Shown here in pieces: positions 23,219 to 33,931 of a DNA stretch of 64,000 nucleotides. This DNA comes from Lepas anatifera (lineage: Eukaryota; Arthropoda; Thecostraca; Lepadidae): positions 327,501-391,500 of the forward strand of contig JAOTON010001681.1 in NCBI GenBank assembly GCA_034440635.1, in the 5' to 3' direction. A model generated the notes under the pieces. The model was not told where the DNA came from. It searched no databases and worked only from the letters and a program-made list of their open reading frames with translations. The stretch's first letter is position 1, and the number at the start of each line of letters is the position of its first letter. The position numbers and the translations under genes are program-made.

Positions 23219-24900
23219 TCGAGTGCCCCCCCTGAGCAAATAATTGTGCCTCCGGAACCTATATAATGCTCTCTGAGTTAGTCTAATGCTTCCGAGCTTG
23301 TTTGGTGCCCTAATAGCTGATTTAGTGCCTCTTGAGCTGATTCGGGCCCCCGAACTGATCTCATGCCTCCCCAAGTTGATTCTGTTTCCTAAGTCAATAT
23401 GGTGCCTCTTCAGCTGAATAGGTGCCCCCTCAACTGATTATTGATGTCTCCTTAGATGGTCTGGTCCCCCCCTGAGCTGGTTTGGTGGGCCCTGAGCCCA
23501 CCTTGTGTCCCCTGAGCTGTTATGCTGCTCCCTGAGCTGATTTAGGCTCCTGCCATAGTCTGGGGGGCTGGGAGCTGATCTGGACCCCGAGCGGACCGAT
23601 CTGGTGCCACCTGAGCTGCACTAATGCCCCTTAGTCGATCTTGTGCCTCCTGAGCCCATATCATGCCCACCCTGAGTAATCTGGTGCCCTTTAAGCTGAT
23701 CTGGGCCTCCTTACGTGATTTCATGAGCAGATCTAAAGCCCTGAGCTGAGCTGGGCCCACAGAGGCTGATGAGGGCCCTTGAGATGGTATGGGGCTCCTG
23801 AGCTGATTAAGTGCCTCCTGACTTGATCTGGTATTCCCGAGCTGGTCGGGGACCACTGATCTGATTGTTTGTCCCCGGAGCTGATCTGGTGCCCTATGGG
23901 CATCTGGTTTCCCCTGAGCAGCTCTGGGGCTTTTGAACTGATTGGGCCCCGAGCTGGTGAGGGATCCCTGAGCTGATTTAGTGCCCCTGACTTGAACATG
24001 CCCCTGTGCTGATCGATCTGGTGTACCCTGAGCAGATATACTGCCTCCTGAACTCAACTAATGCCCCCTGAGTGGATCTGGTGCTTGCTGAATCATCAGT
24101 GTGTCTCCTGAGCCCATCTTATTCCCTCTGAGCTAGTCTGGTGCCCCATTGCTAATATGGTGCCCTTTAAGCTGACCCGGGCCTCCTGGGTTAATACGTG
24201 ATTTCCTGAGCAGCTCCCAGACCCTGAGCTGAGCTGGGCCCACAGGGGTTGGTGAGGGCCTCTAAGATGGTATGGGGCTCCTGGGCTGATTAAGTGCCTC
24301 CTGACTTGATCTGGTATTCCCGAGCTGATCTGAGCCCCGAGCTGGTCGGGGACCACTGATCTGATTGTTTGTCCCCTGGGCTGATCTGGTGCCCTATGGG
24401 CCGATCTGGTGTCCCCTGAGCACCTCTGGGGCTTTTGAACTGCTTGGGCCCCGAGCTGGTGAGGGACTCCTGAGCTGAATTAGTGCCCCTGACTTGATCT
24501 TGCCCCCTGACCTGACTTGAGGTTCCTGAACTGATCTGGGGCCCCAAGAGCTGATCTGGGGCCCAAGAGCGGATCTAGGTTCTGAGGGTACCCTGAGCTG
24601 GTCTGGGCGCTGAGCTTGTGAGAGCCCCTTAAGTTGGCTTGAGGCCCCCTGAAGTGATCTGGCGCCTTAAACTGTTCTGGGGCTTCTTGAACTGATTTAA
24701 GGCCCTATGAGCCTATCTGTGGCCCATTGAGCTAGTCTGATGACCTCATCTCTGGGACCAATGAGCTAGTCTAGTCCCTGGGTGAAGCATGAGCTGCTCT
24801 GTGGCCCTGATCTACATCAGGGGCCCCTGGGGTGATCTTGAATAGATAGATAATAAGAACACAAGGCCAACTCCCATCATCTGCGGGCGGGGTCACTGAG
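23219..24900. repeat. 20-22 bp satellite, right part
   Basis: The GAGCTGATCTGGTGCCCCCT-type repeat resumes after LINE B. Two stretches (about 23690-24000 and 24170-24490) repeat each other with phrases CTGATTAAGTGCCTCCTGAC and GGGGACCACTGATCTGATTG, a second higher-order unit. Reverse-strand frames full of SSGPNQ-like peptides are only the repeat read through. Confidence 0.88.
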
Positions 24901-25838
24901 CTAGTCTATTCCCTGGAGGCACAACTGGGGGGGATGGGGGAAGTTGCTCTGGAGGCCTCTGATCCACACTTGGGGGCCCCAGAGCTGGTCTTGAATAGAT
25001 GGGGAATAAGAACACAATGGAAACTCCCCTTGTAAAACGGAGCTAACGAGGAATGAGGAATCTCTAAAACGGCTTGTGATACCTAGGCACCCCTGGTTAT
25101 ATAAATTGCTTATTATACTGGTGGATTCTGGGAAGGGATGATAAAAAGGCATGTGCCCCTGAGCTCAGAGCACAGTCCCCTAAACCAGGATTTCTACTAA
25201 TTAATTTAAATGAAGAAATAGTTTTCACAATTTTCAGCCCTGTCACACCATCCCCATCCAAACCACCAGCCAGTTCATCTTTTATTTACTCTTAACTGGG
25301 ACCGAGCCTTGCGAATATGGAACTTAATAAACGCGTTCAAAAGGTATCTCCCAAATTTTTCCGGCAGCAAAAATGTGTTCTTTCAAAGACACTATGCTAC
25401 TCCTCGTCCCACGGCGATTGTGGGAGGCAAGGAACTTAATCCGCATTCAGCCAGGGTTCATTCGTCACGACAAAACCAGTGGGCATAAAAAATTTCGACT
25501 CCAATATGCCTGAACCTGCACATTGTAACAGATATCACATGCTCCGCTGATGTTAAGTACTTGCATGAGTTGGCTGTCCTTAAATCTATCCAAAAAAGTA
25601 GTGTTTTGGCTACTTCCATGGCATTTTGGTGATATTTTGTTCCTTTTTTCGGTTTTAATCGAGTTTTCCTTCTCCGCCAATGATTTCTTTGCATTTTTAT
25701 TGAACCAAAGATGCCCAAAAAATGATATAACAAAGATATAGTAAGTTTTTTAGGTTACGTTAAAAAGTGCCCTTTTTTCCCGGGGTGCCCCTCAAAGTTG
25801 GTGTGCCCCCCCATACGAAAGCTCTGGCTGCGCCCCTG
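24901..25838. other. Right unique arm of the hAT-like element
   Basis: After two repeats of CTAGTCTATTCCCTGG and TTGAATAGATxG phrases the sequence becomes AT-rich and unique. It ends in the terminal repeat at 25838. Short frames (for example 25458-25741 on either strand) are not recognisable. No transposase remains. Confidence 0.5.
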
Positions 25839-27164
25839 CATGACCCAGTGTTGTCACAGGTTTTGAGATTCGTTCGTGATGGGTGGCCACAAAATACATC
25901 GACTCTCGGCCCAGATTTTCAGCCATACAGGTGTCGAATGTCTGAGCTCAGTGTTCAAGCTGGTTGCTTGTTGTGGGGCTCACGTGTGGTGGTGCCTCCA
26001 CAGGGCAGAGCAGGTATATTAAAGCTACTCCATGAGGGCCATGGAGGTGAATCTAGGACAAAGTCGTTTGCCCGTATGTATGTGTGGTGGCCGAACTTGG
26101 ACGCAGAAATAGCCGCCATGACCAAGCAGTGCCAGCAGTGTCAAGCTTACCGCCAAACCTTGCCAGAGACTCCAATTCACCCCTGGGCGTGGCCGACCCG
26201 GCCTTGGAATCGTATTCATGTCGACTATTGTGGACCAATTAATGGCTGGGTATTTTCGGTCATCACAGACGCCCACTCCAAATGGTTAGATATATACCCT
26301 TCCCGCAGTTCAACATCTGCAGTCACTATCGAGCATTCGCGTTGCTCGTTTGCGTCCTGGGGAATACCTAGAACGATTGTGTCAGACAATGCGCAATGTT
26401 TCACTTCGAGTGAATTCCAGTCATTTTGTAAACGGAACGGCATCAATCATTTGACTTCACCAGCTTTGTCACCAAAATCTAATGGGCTAGCGGAAAAGAG
26501 TGTGCAAACGTTCAAACTAGGATTTAAGAAGCAATTATCAGGTTCAGTGCAAACTAAAGTCTCTCGATTTTTGTTTCACTATCGCACTACGCCCCATACC
26601 ACCACACGCACGTCTCCGGCTGAGCTGATGATGGGGCGGACGCTCCGCACACAGTTGGATGCGCTGCGGCCCGACAGAGGCGAGAGCGTTCGGCGGCAGC
26701 AGGTGCAGCAGAGGCTGTATCGAGACTCTAAGACGCAAAACAGACATTTAGAGGTTGGAAGTCCAGTGTTTGTGTCGACTGTGGGACTGGTGTGTCGAAG
26801 GAGTGATCAGAGGTGGTTACCGGGTGTACTTGTTGGGAAGTCAGGCGTAAAGTTGACTGTACGATTACAGGATGGACGAATCGTTCAGCGACACTTAGAC
26901 AAGGTTTGTGATGTTTATCAGGCGGGGCTGCCTCGCACCATCGGAGATGTGCGCAACTGGAGTTCAGCTGCCTCTGAGATGGGCCCGCCTCTGCCGTCTG
27001 ATGTGCCTGTTTCCGCGCCTGATTCTCCCTCAGCGGCTGCAGTGTTGCCAACCGAGAGTCGTTGCGCCGATGTGCCGTCCCCAGCTTCGCCAGTGCCAGT
27101 GCGTGACAGTTACAGGTTACGAGACCGCGCACTGTTGAAACAACCGGACAGACTAACGTGTTGA
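25839..27164 (+). CDS. Integrase and Pol C-terminus, right copy of the gypsy element
   Basis: This frame is open for more than 430 codons past the duplicated part. The HHCC zinc-binding residues (LHEGHGG, CQQCQAY), DDE core residues (VDYCGPING, TIVSDNAQCF, NGLAEKSVQTF) and a C-terminal domain (VCRRSDQRWLPGVLVGKSG, GRIVQRHLDKVCD) are all present. A serine/proline-rich tail ending SYRLRDRALLKQ is typical of gypsy Pol termini. The 1-base deletion of the left copy is absent. Upstream RT and RNase H lie 10.8 kb away. Confidence 0.9.
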   Translation, partial: HDPVLSQVLRFVRDGWPQNTSTLGPDFQPYRCRMSELSVQAGCLLWGSRVVVPPQGRAGILKLLHEGHGGESRTKSFARMYVWWPNLDAEIAAMTKQCQQCQAYRQTLPETPIHPWAWPTRPWNRIHVDYCGPINGWVFSVITDAHSKWLDIYPSRSSTSAVTIEHSRCSFASWGIPRTIVSDNAQCFTSSEFQSFCKRNGINHLTSPALSPKSNGLAEKSVQTFKLGFKKQLSGSVQTKVSRFLFHYRTTPHTTTRTSPAELMMGRTLRTQLDALRPDRGESVRRQQVQQRLYRDSKTQNRHLEVGSPVFVSTVGLVCRRSDQRWLPGVLVGKSGVKLTVRLQDGRIVQRHLDKVCDVYQAGLPRTIGDVRNWSSAASEMGPPLPSDVPVSAPDSPSAAAVLPTESRCADVPSPASPVPVRDSYRLRDRALLKQPDRLTC

Positions 27165-27250
27165 GTTCATGATGCGATATTCCGAGTGTTTTCATATTGT
27201 GTTGTTTTGTGTTATACCTGTATGGGTGCCAAATACCAGGTGTGGAGGGA

Positions 27251-27390
27251 TGTAGTACATTAGGGCTGCCCATGTTGGGTACCCTGACACCGCCTCTGTC
27301 GGTGACATTGCCTGAGGCTACCGGGCGGCCTCGCTCGCTGTTGTCTGCCAATAAACCAGTCTTGACCCGGCCACCACTGCGTCTGTTACA
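27251..27390 (+). repeat. 3' LTR of the gypsy element
   Basis: This 140-bp LTR matches 11839-11978. The purine run TGTGGAGGGA (27241-27250) directly upstream is the likely polypurine tract. CCGTA follows as target duplication. Confidence 0.93.
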
Positions 27391-27998
27391 CCGTATATCA
27401 AATGAAAGCCAGTGACAAGACAAACACGATGGTGTTTGTTTCACCGCTCTAGCTCAATTAGGTCAAAAGTTATTGTCAAAATAATGTTTTTGACCTCTGG
27501 TGACCTTGGATGACCTTGGAAAAGTCAAAGGGCAAATATGACCCCTGGGATCAGTGAAAGGGTGTCTAAAAACGCTGTTCTGAGCAGTCTGAGTATTTGC
27601 AATCATTTTTGTGGCTTTTATATCATGAAACAGCTTTTCCCCATGCTTTTCCAATGGGAGAGGTCGCCTCGTGACCTGACCTCAGGGCACGAAATCAAAA
27701 AATCCCGGATATACACCTTGTAGACCCTGGAGGGGTCATGAAGTGTAGGAAGTTTCAAATCGATCGACTTTGAAATGTAGCTCTTACAGAGCTCTAAAGT
27801 TGAAGTGAGGTGACCTTGGTTGACCTCGTCTGGTGACCTGACCTTGGGTGACCCGGGGTAAAAAATTTCAGGGATGATGGGAAAATGATGCAGTGAGAGG
27901 TAGAGCCCTCAACCACGGTGCTGCGACTCGTCGTTTTTCTGCTATCCCGGAAAAACCTTAGGGGGGCCATCGATGGCCCCCGGTGGGGCGAGGGTTAG

Positions 27999-28415
27999 GC
28001 TGCAAAATCCCACCAGAGACCAGAAAACTTCTAGTTCAAGCCCTCGTGTTCCCACATATACAGTATTGTAACTGTATCGGGAGGTTGCAATGCCACTCAA
28101 AAACATCGCATCCAGAAAGTTTTGAATTTTGGCGCACGCATCGTAATGGGACTGAGCAAGCGTGAGCACGTGACCCCAGCCCTCCCATCCCTGGGCTGGC
28201 CGACGTTTCCTGATCTGCTGAAGAAACGTGACATACAAATGATAAAAAGACTGCTCTCCGCCGACTCTGGCAGTGCACTGTGGCGATCAGTTTCGCGTCG
28301 CTCCGAAATCTCTAGCCGGAGCACCCGCGCGGACCGACCGCAATATGCATATAGAACTACTAAGGATGCGAACGGAAAAAAGCCAAACAAAGTTTTCGTT
28401 TCAGGGGGATAGAAG
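27999..28415 (+). pseudogene. LINE A, ORF2 C-terminal portion
   Basis: The frame resumes after the T2 element with KIPPETRKLLVQALVFPHIQ, then ARIVMGLSKREHVTPAL, RDIQMIKRLL and RRSEISSRSTR. These are typical of the post-RT region of APE-type LINEs and continue the protein broken at 11409. Frame shifts are present. It ends near GGKKPNKVF and a stop at about 28410. Confidence 0.8.
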
Positions 28416-29139
28416 CGTAGAACTTTAGGATGAGAGACAGTTAAGAAGATGTATAGCAGGCATTTAGGAAAGAGAACAGGCTAGAAATGGACTCACTTGT
28501 TAAAATTGTTTTTATCTACAAGAGGCATCCTGTGTAAAGTATTGCCTGGTTTGCGAAGGCGCTTACTCCAATGTGTGCTTGTGATTGAGGGCCGAAAAGT
28601 CATGTATTATGGAGAACTCAATATCTATCTAGCTATCTATCTCACTGCCGCTCTCGCCTTATCACTTCCACCTGATTCACGCTGCTCCTAGTTCATAGCT
28701 ATTGCCCTCGGCTTATCACTGCCGCCCTTGACTTATGACTTTGCCCTGTTTCTTGCCGCCCCGGCCAATCGCTGTCGCCCCCAGATTATCACTTCCATCC
28801 TAATTTGTACCGTTCTTAGTCCATAACTGCCGCCCTGGGCAGTTATGCAGCACTGATTCTTACCGCCCCTGTGTGTTAGGGTAAAAAATAAAGGGCGCTA
28901 GGGTAAAAAAGGGCATGCACGGGTACAGCGGTGTTGGCATATTTATTAATATTTACAGAATAATACACGCATCGTATGGAGCGCTATCGGTGTTTTGCAT
29001 TCTGTTCACGTAGTGATTAAGTCATTTGCTTTCATTTCAATTTCCATCCACTCTGCCATCCCGAAGGTAGAATTTAACCCCGCAAAACTGATATGCTTCA
29101 ATCGTGGATATACTTACCTACAACTCATATTGGATCCTT
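28416..29139. repeat. Repeat-rich spacer with minisatellite in reverse orientation
   Basis: A short TATC run lies at about 28623-28645. From 28648 to 28875 lie reverse-complement copies of the 1-1440 minisatellite (TTATCACTGCCGCCCTTGAC). The rest is unassigned AT-rich DNA. Confidence 0.65.
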
Positions 29140-30172
29140 TTAACCCTCGCCCCACCGGGGGCCATCGATGGCCCCCCTAAGGTTTTTCCGGGATAGCAGA
29201 AAAACGACGAGGTGCAGCACCGCGGTTGAGGGCTCTACCTCTCACTGCATCATTTTCCCATCATCCCTGAAATTTTTTACCCCGGGTCACCCAAGGTCAG
29301 GTCACCAGACGAGGTCAACCAAGGTCACCTCACTTCACCTTTAGAGCTCTGTAAGAGCTACATTTCAAAGTCGATCGATTTGAAACTTCCTACACTTCAT
29401 GACCCCTCCAGGGTCTACAAGGTGTATATCCGGGATTTTTAGATTTCGTGCCCTGAGGTCAGGTCACGAGGCGACCTCTCCCATTGGAAAAGCATGGGGA
29501 AAAGCTATTTCATGATATAAAAGTCACAAAAATGATTGCAAGTACTCAGACTGCTCAGAACAACGTTTTTGGACACCCTTTCACGGATTCCAGGGGTCAT
29601 ATTTGCCCTTTGACTTTTCCAAGGTTATCCAAGGTCACCAGAGGTCAAAAACAGTATTTTGACAATAACTTTTGACCTAATTGAGCTAGAGCGGTGAAAC
29701 AAACACCATCGTGTTTGTCTTGTCACTGGCTTTCATTTGATATACGACAAGGTCACTTTTTGACCTTTCGTGACCTCAGGTCATATTAGGTCACGAGGTG
29801 ACCTCTGGCGGTCAAACCACTGGCGGGAGGTCTTTACGTTCCACATAGCGGAAAAAGTACTGGCAATTTGCTATCAAATGTTCTTTACCAGGCCTCAATA
29901 GCTCTAATGACATAAGAGTTATGCCCAGTTTGCTTAATCCTTGCATATTTGAGTGAAAATAGCCGATCTTGACCTAATTTGACCTCTGGAGGTCAAACCA
30001 TTGACCTGAGCACTAAAACATGCGAAGTAATTTCTTACTGAATTCACGCGAGCCTTCTATTGCACTTTGCAGATTTGCGCTAACGCCCATATTTTCGGAG
30101 TTAGAGGGGGGCCATCGATGGCCCCCGGTGGGGGCGAAGGTGGCGCCGGACCCCCAGTGGGGCGCGGGTTAA
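29140..30172 (-). mobile_element. TTAA-flanked element, family T2, copy 2 (uninterrupted)
   Basis: This copy is flanked by intact TTAA at 29140-29143 and 30169-30172 and ends in inverted GC-rich repeats. It is the reverse complement of the element split at 11410-27998, with high identity along its length. The point homologous to the gypsy insertion (GATATACGACAAGGTCAC near 29740) is unoccupied. It has many AGGTCA/TGACCT hexamers and no transposase. Confidence 0.9.
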
Positions 30173-30289
30173 GACGTATATGTAGCTTTGGGATGTCGCC
30201 AAAAAGCAAACATGTTTGGCAAAAGTCGTATAATACCCGCCCAACATTAAAATAGAATGTTCCCTGCGCTATAAAAGGCGCTAAAAAAG

Positions 30290-30411
30290 CGATGAATAAC
30301 ATATTTTGTGCAAAGAAGGGGTGCCGCCCCGCAACGCCGCCGCCCCTATGGGATGCCGCCCCCACGGGCTGAGCACCCCCAAAGATTTTGGGAAAATTAC
30401 ACCCCTGGTTG
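30290..30411. repeat. GC-rich block with hAT-like terminus
   Basis: GGGGTGCCGCCCC-type units end in GAGCACCCCCAAAGATTTTGGGAAAATTACACCCCTG (in part), the same terminus as at 1495-1534. Confidence 0.5.
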
Positions 30412-30709
30412 GGCTTACCCTCAAAACCTAGCGTCCAGTTAAATTGTGACATACTCTCACCACGTGACGTTTTTTTCTTATCGACTTTTTCTTCCTCCCA
30501 AACCTACCGGCTAGATCCGCCACTGCTTCTATTTCTAACTGCTGGAGCTATCACGTTCCGCCCCGAAAAATACTTTCCAACTAAGGAAATAGTGCTCTCC
30601 ACCATTCCTAATGCATGTTTGTCAGATCTCGTCTCAGTTGGCCCACTTGAATCCTGGATCCTTGGCAATCGCATTCAATTTTCAACAAGAGTGCAGCATG
30701 TAAGAAGAG
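30412..30709 (+). other. Unassigned open frame
   Basis: A frame of about 126 codons (30388-30768) includes ITFRPEKYFPTKEIVLSTIP and PLESWILGNRIQFSTRVQ. I cannot assign a family. It is interrupted by the MITE at 30710 and may be a retroelement remnant. Confidence 0.25.
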
Positions 30710-30897
30710 CATTGGCGGATCCAGGAGCATCTTTTGGAGGGGACCAAACCTGTGTTTGGGGGGGCTAAATGGAGAAAAATCGCGAAAACGTAGTGCTTTT
30801 TACGACAGACAGCTAAAATTGTTCCTTTTGGGGGCAAAGGAAATTATTATAGGCTTTGGAGGGGGCCATGGTCCTTTCCCCCTTGGATCCACCAGTG
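30710..30897. mobile_element. hAT-type MITE, 188 bp
   Basis: It begins CATTGGCGGATCCAGGAGC and ends CCCTTGGATCCACCAGTG, imperfect inverted termini. The flanks AAGAAGAG and AAGAGGAC match in 6 of 8 positions, compatible with a decayed 8-bp target duplication. Confidence 0.68.
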
Positions 30898-32520
30898 AAG
30901 AGGACGCAATATCTGCGCCGTGAAGCGCCAACAAACGTGTCTGGTGAATTATAATCGCCTGGTACGGAACAACAATACAAGTCAGTTGAAGAACCAAGTT
31001 CTAACACCGACACGGCAGCACCGGCTGCATCCGCTAAAATATTCAGTGGCAGCAAAATTGTCACTGAGGAATCGGCGCGTAGGTGTTCGGGGTTCTACGT
31101 TTGACAACTTGGCATCTTTGTTTTCATATATTTGAACGATTATAGGTAGCATACTTTTGAACTTCTCAGAGTCTTGTTTACGTTATTTCCCTTGGAGATT
31201 GAAGCTGAAGGTGAGAAAGTTTCCAGGGCTGGGTGGAAGCTACAGTCAGATTTGAGGCTTCGCTTTGTCCCTTGTGGTTTGTGCAGGGTGGATGCCGATG
31301 AACTGTGGATTGCGTGGCATATGCACTATCGGGAGTAGCTTCGGTATTGGAATTGGAAATAGTTTGTTATATTAAGGTGTATTCCTTTCTTCCAAATTCA
31401 TTTTAAACTTCGTCTGTTTTTTGTGTGTGCAAATTGTGCTGGGGCAAATGTGGCGCGGGCGAGAAATCGGTACGTGATTGATTTCCTGTGGACATAGAGG
31501 AGGCAATCATAAAGGAATGAGGGAAATAATTGAACCTGAACTGAGACATGCCACCCCAACAGATTACATGTGGCTGTTTCACCACTCATAATTTATGGTG
31601 TGGTGGTATGGTGCTGAAATTTTTTCTTTGCACAAAGTGAGAGACCTAAATCTCAAAAGAGGTGAAAACGAATCTACTATATGCTCTAAATTCATTGCGA
31701 CACATTTTTCAACCAAATTTAAAAAATTGATGTACAGTAAATTCATTGGCACACATTTTTCAACCAAATTTTAAAAATTTCACATGTACAGCAGTTTTTC
31801 GGGACCTGTCCACTTCTATTTATCAAATAGAGAGACCAGTCTACTCCATGATTCAATTTGCAACTAAGGCTAAAATAGCCTGCTGGTGAAGCAAACAGAT
31901 CTGAAAATATAATTTTTTCAGTTATGATTTTGAATGTCAGGGCACTGTGGTGGGTCTCATCGTGAAAAGTAATAATAGTCATTGTTAGGGCTTATCCAGT
32001 CTGCAAAGTATGGCAGCAGACCAGACGGGTCGCACCAGCCATTTACAATATTGGCACCGCCAGCCACCAAAAATTTGCACCAATCTGTCATATACCGAGG
32101 AGAAAACGCACCTATTCCTACCCACACAATGCACTGCTGCCTCTCTTATTAGTTATTTAGTTGAAGACTTCCTATAAGGCCCCCTCCTGTGTCTTTATAA
32201 CCATCCAGCCATTATTTGTTTGGTTTTTGGTGTCACCTTTCTTGCACCAGTCTTGCAAATTCGCACCAGGTTGACTAAATTCACACCACTCGCTCTTGTC
32301 TGTAATGGCACTCACACCGACGAGATCTCGTAAAAAAATGCCATACTTTGCACACTGGGGGCTTATAAACCCACCAACTGCCCGGGTAATGTTGCCTTGC
32401 CAACTCATCTTCTGTTGGAAGGGTTTCCCAGGAACTAGTATTCATTGCTCAGGGTATCTCACTGGGCCTTGAGTCCAGGTTGGCTGCATGGAAAGTGAGC
32501 CTGCTAGCCACTTCGCCCTT
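30898..32520. other. No recognisable gene
   Basis: AT-rich DNA with short frames on both strands. A direct repeat of TTCATTGCGACACATTTTTC / TTCATTGGCACACATTTTTC lies at about 31690 and 31742. I see no conserved domain or terminal repeat. Confidence 0.5.
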
Positions 32521-32534
32521 TTTGTGGAAGGGAA

Positions 32535-32625
32535 TGCAATGGTACAGTGGTATAACATTGTGCTTCCATGGTGCTGACCCTGGTTCAAGTCCTGAGTGGG
32601 AATGCTGAATAAAGACTTCCTAATT
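32535..32625 (+). mobile_element. tRNA-derived SINE or tRNA relic
   Basis: ATGGTACAGTGGTATAACA gives an A box and GGTTCAAGTCC a good B box about 50 bases on, so an RNA polymerase III promoter is present. The acceptor stem does not close. A short unrelated sequence with AATAAA follows. I read it as a SINE head, not a functional tRNA. Confidence 0.6.
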
Positions 32626-32753
32626 CCTAATATATGTTTTATTAACAGGTTGAGAGTTGATGATGCCATAAGACATCATCAGTTGGTGTTTTGTTATACC
32701 TGATGAAAGCAGGAGCATACATTATGTGCTTTTCTTTCAAAAATTTACACACA

Positions 32754-32895
32754 GAAAAAAAAAAAAAAAAAAAAAAAAAGCCCGGGGAAAAAAAAAAAAA
32801 AAAAAAAGAAAGAGGGCCACCCCACCCCCCCCGCCCGCGAAGGGGGCGCGAAAGGTAAGCTGGGACGCCCGGGGGCCGTCCCCCCCCCCGCCCCC

Positions 32896-32987
<92 letters not shown>

Positions 32988-33024
32988 TAAAAAAACCCCC
33001 AAAACCCAAACCCCCCCCCCCCAT
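32754..33024. repeat. Homopolymer block, possibly an assembly artefact
   Basis: The stretch is A-runs (one of about 85-100), separated by CCCGGGG, short C-runs and a GC-rich patch, and ends in C-runs. Lysine/phenylalanine-only frames result. Decreasing run lengths of A then C resemble low-quality sequence. Confidence 0.75.
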
Positions 33025-33775
33025 TTGTCTTTTGAATGTGCTTCACTCAGAATTCAGTCAGATAAATAGGGAAATGCCCATGTAAATAGTTCATTTTCTT
33101 AGCCTGTGCTCCACCTATGTCTCCTCTTAATTGTTTTTTTCTCAATGTACTGTACATAAAATTAATAGGCTAAATTTGCACATGGGACCAAATCTTCAAA
33201 ATATGAGACAACTTGATGAGGCTATGAGGGTAGCTCAAATTATGTACAAGGTGGGGTTTAACTTTTTCTAGTTGGCAGTCACTTCTAGCCTAACTATTTT
33301 TTCACAATGTTCTAGAAGGCTAGAGCCTTAGCAGAATTGTGGTCAGCAGAATTTTTTTATGTTTGATAAAGTTCTTTGGTCCAATTTTCTGTTATTCCTG
33401 TTTTTTTTTTAGCTTCTTCCCAAACTTCTTCCTCATACACCAAACATCAAGAAAGCCCTCCAAGCCAATAAGTCAAATCCTGAAATTTTTTGTAGGCTGT
33501 AGCTAGACTCCCCAGTAATGGAAAACAGTAACTGTAAAGGGTTGGCTTAAATATGAAAGCAGTCTCCAGAAATTTGCACTTGTATGCCAAGACCTTTAGC
33601 TGTGCATGGGTTTCATTTTACAACTTAAAACAGGCTGTATTGAATCTCAAAGAATACAAGGAGACAAACATTCACATTTACTTTCAGAAACCTGACTGCA
33701 TGACAACAGATCTGACAATGGAAAGCACCCTAAAACTTATGACTGCCCAAGTATGATTGATGAAAAATACTAGGT
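33025..33775 (+). other. Unassigned DNA with a possible terminal exon
   Basis: A T-rich tract (TTCCTGTTTTTTTTTTAG near 33396-33413) is a strong acceptor-like site. It is followed by a 29-codon open stretch (LLPKLLPHTPNIKKALQANK) and a stop near 33501. I do not recognise the protein and see no partner exon. Confidence 0.2.
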
Positions 33776-33931
33776 GTGTTCCAGCGCCTCCTCTAACTTC
33801 CTCCAACCTCCTCACAGAAGAGTAGAATGCTCTTATCTAGTTTTCTATTGGATGGTAGAGTTTGGTAGAGACTTCTACCTCTTCTGGATCAGTGTGGAGG
33901 AGATTAAAGGAGGCGCTGGAACAAGCCCTAG
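33776..33931. mobile_element. MITE with GTTCCAGCGCCTCC inverted ends
   Basis: The left end GTGTGTTCCAGCGCCTCC and right end GGAGGCGCTGGAACAAGCCC are inverted repeats extending about 30 bp. TAG on both sides could be a 3-bp duplication of the Harbinger type. The total is about 150 bp. Confidence 0.6.

Larger units (their letters stand above)
16289..25838 (+). mobile_element. hAT-like element expanded into a satellite
   Basis: The left end is CAGTGGCGCAGCCGAGGG and the right end CTGGCTGCGCCCCTG, imperfect inverted repeats. The element contains GGGGGCACGTGCCCCC near the left end. Between the ends lies a degenerate 20-22 bp repeat (GAGCTGATCTGGTGCCCCCT), interrupted by LINE B at about 18304-23218. 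The right flank CATGACCC equals the start of the duplicated gypsy segment (15023-15030), as expected for an 8-bp hAT duplication. The left flank ATCAAGTC does not match. No transposase is present. Confidence 0.65.
11839..27390 (+). mobile_element. Ty3/gypsy LTR retrotransposon with a 10.8-kb internal insertion
   Basis: The 140-bp LTRs at 11839-11978 and 27251-27390 begin TGTAGTAC and end GTTACA. They are flanked by the 5-bp duplication CCGTA (11834-11838 and 27391-27395). The empty copy of the host element (29140-30172) has a single TCGTA at that point, which proves one insertion. Removing 15023-25838 leaves a 4.7-kb element with gag, protease, RT, RNase H and integrase. No envelope frame is seen. 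Several frameshifts make it defective. Confidence 0.93.
11410..27998 (+). mobile_element. TTAA-flanked element, family T2, copy 1, split by gypsy
   Basis: The element starts TTAA-CCCGCGCCCCACCGGGGG and ends with the inverted GGTGGGGCGAGGG-TTAG. The last base of the right TTAA is mutated. Without the gypsy insertion (11839-27390) about 1.03 kb remains, which matches the uninterrupted inverted copy at 29140-30172. The interior carries many AGGTCA/TGACCT hexamers, including TGACCTGAGGTCA near 11800. It sits inside LINE A. No transposase is encoded. Confidence 0.85.

Noticed and set aside
28880..28910. Telomere-like TTAGGG
   Set aside because: Only isolated GTTAGGG and CTAGGG phrases, with no run of the hexamer.
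32535..32625. Functional tRNA gene
   Set aside because: The A and B boxes are good, but no acceptor stem closes and the sequence continues as a SINE.
32642..33085. Phenylalanine- or lysine-rich frames
   Set aside because: They are translations of A-runs in a homopolymer block that may be a sequencing artefact.
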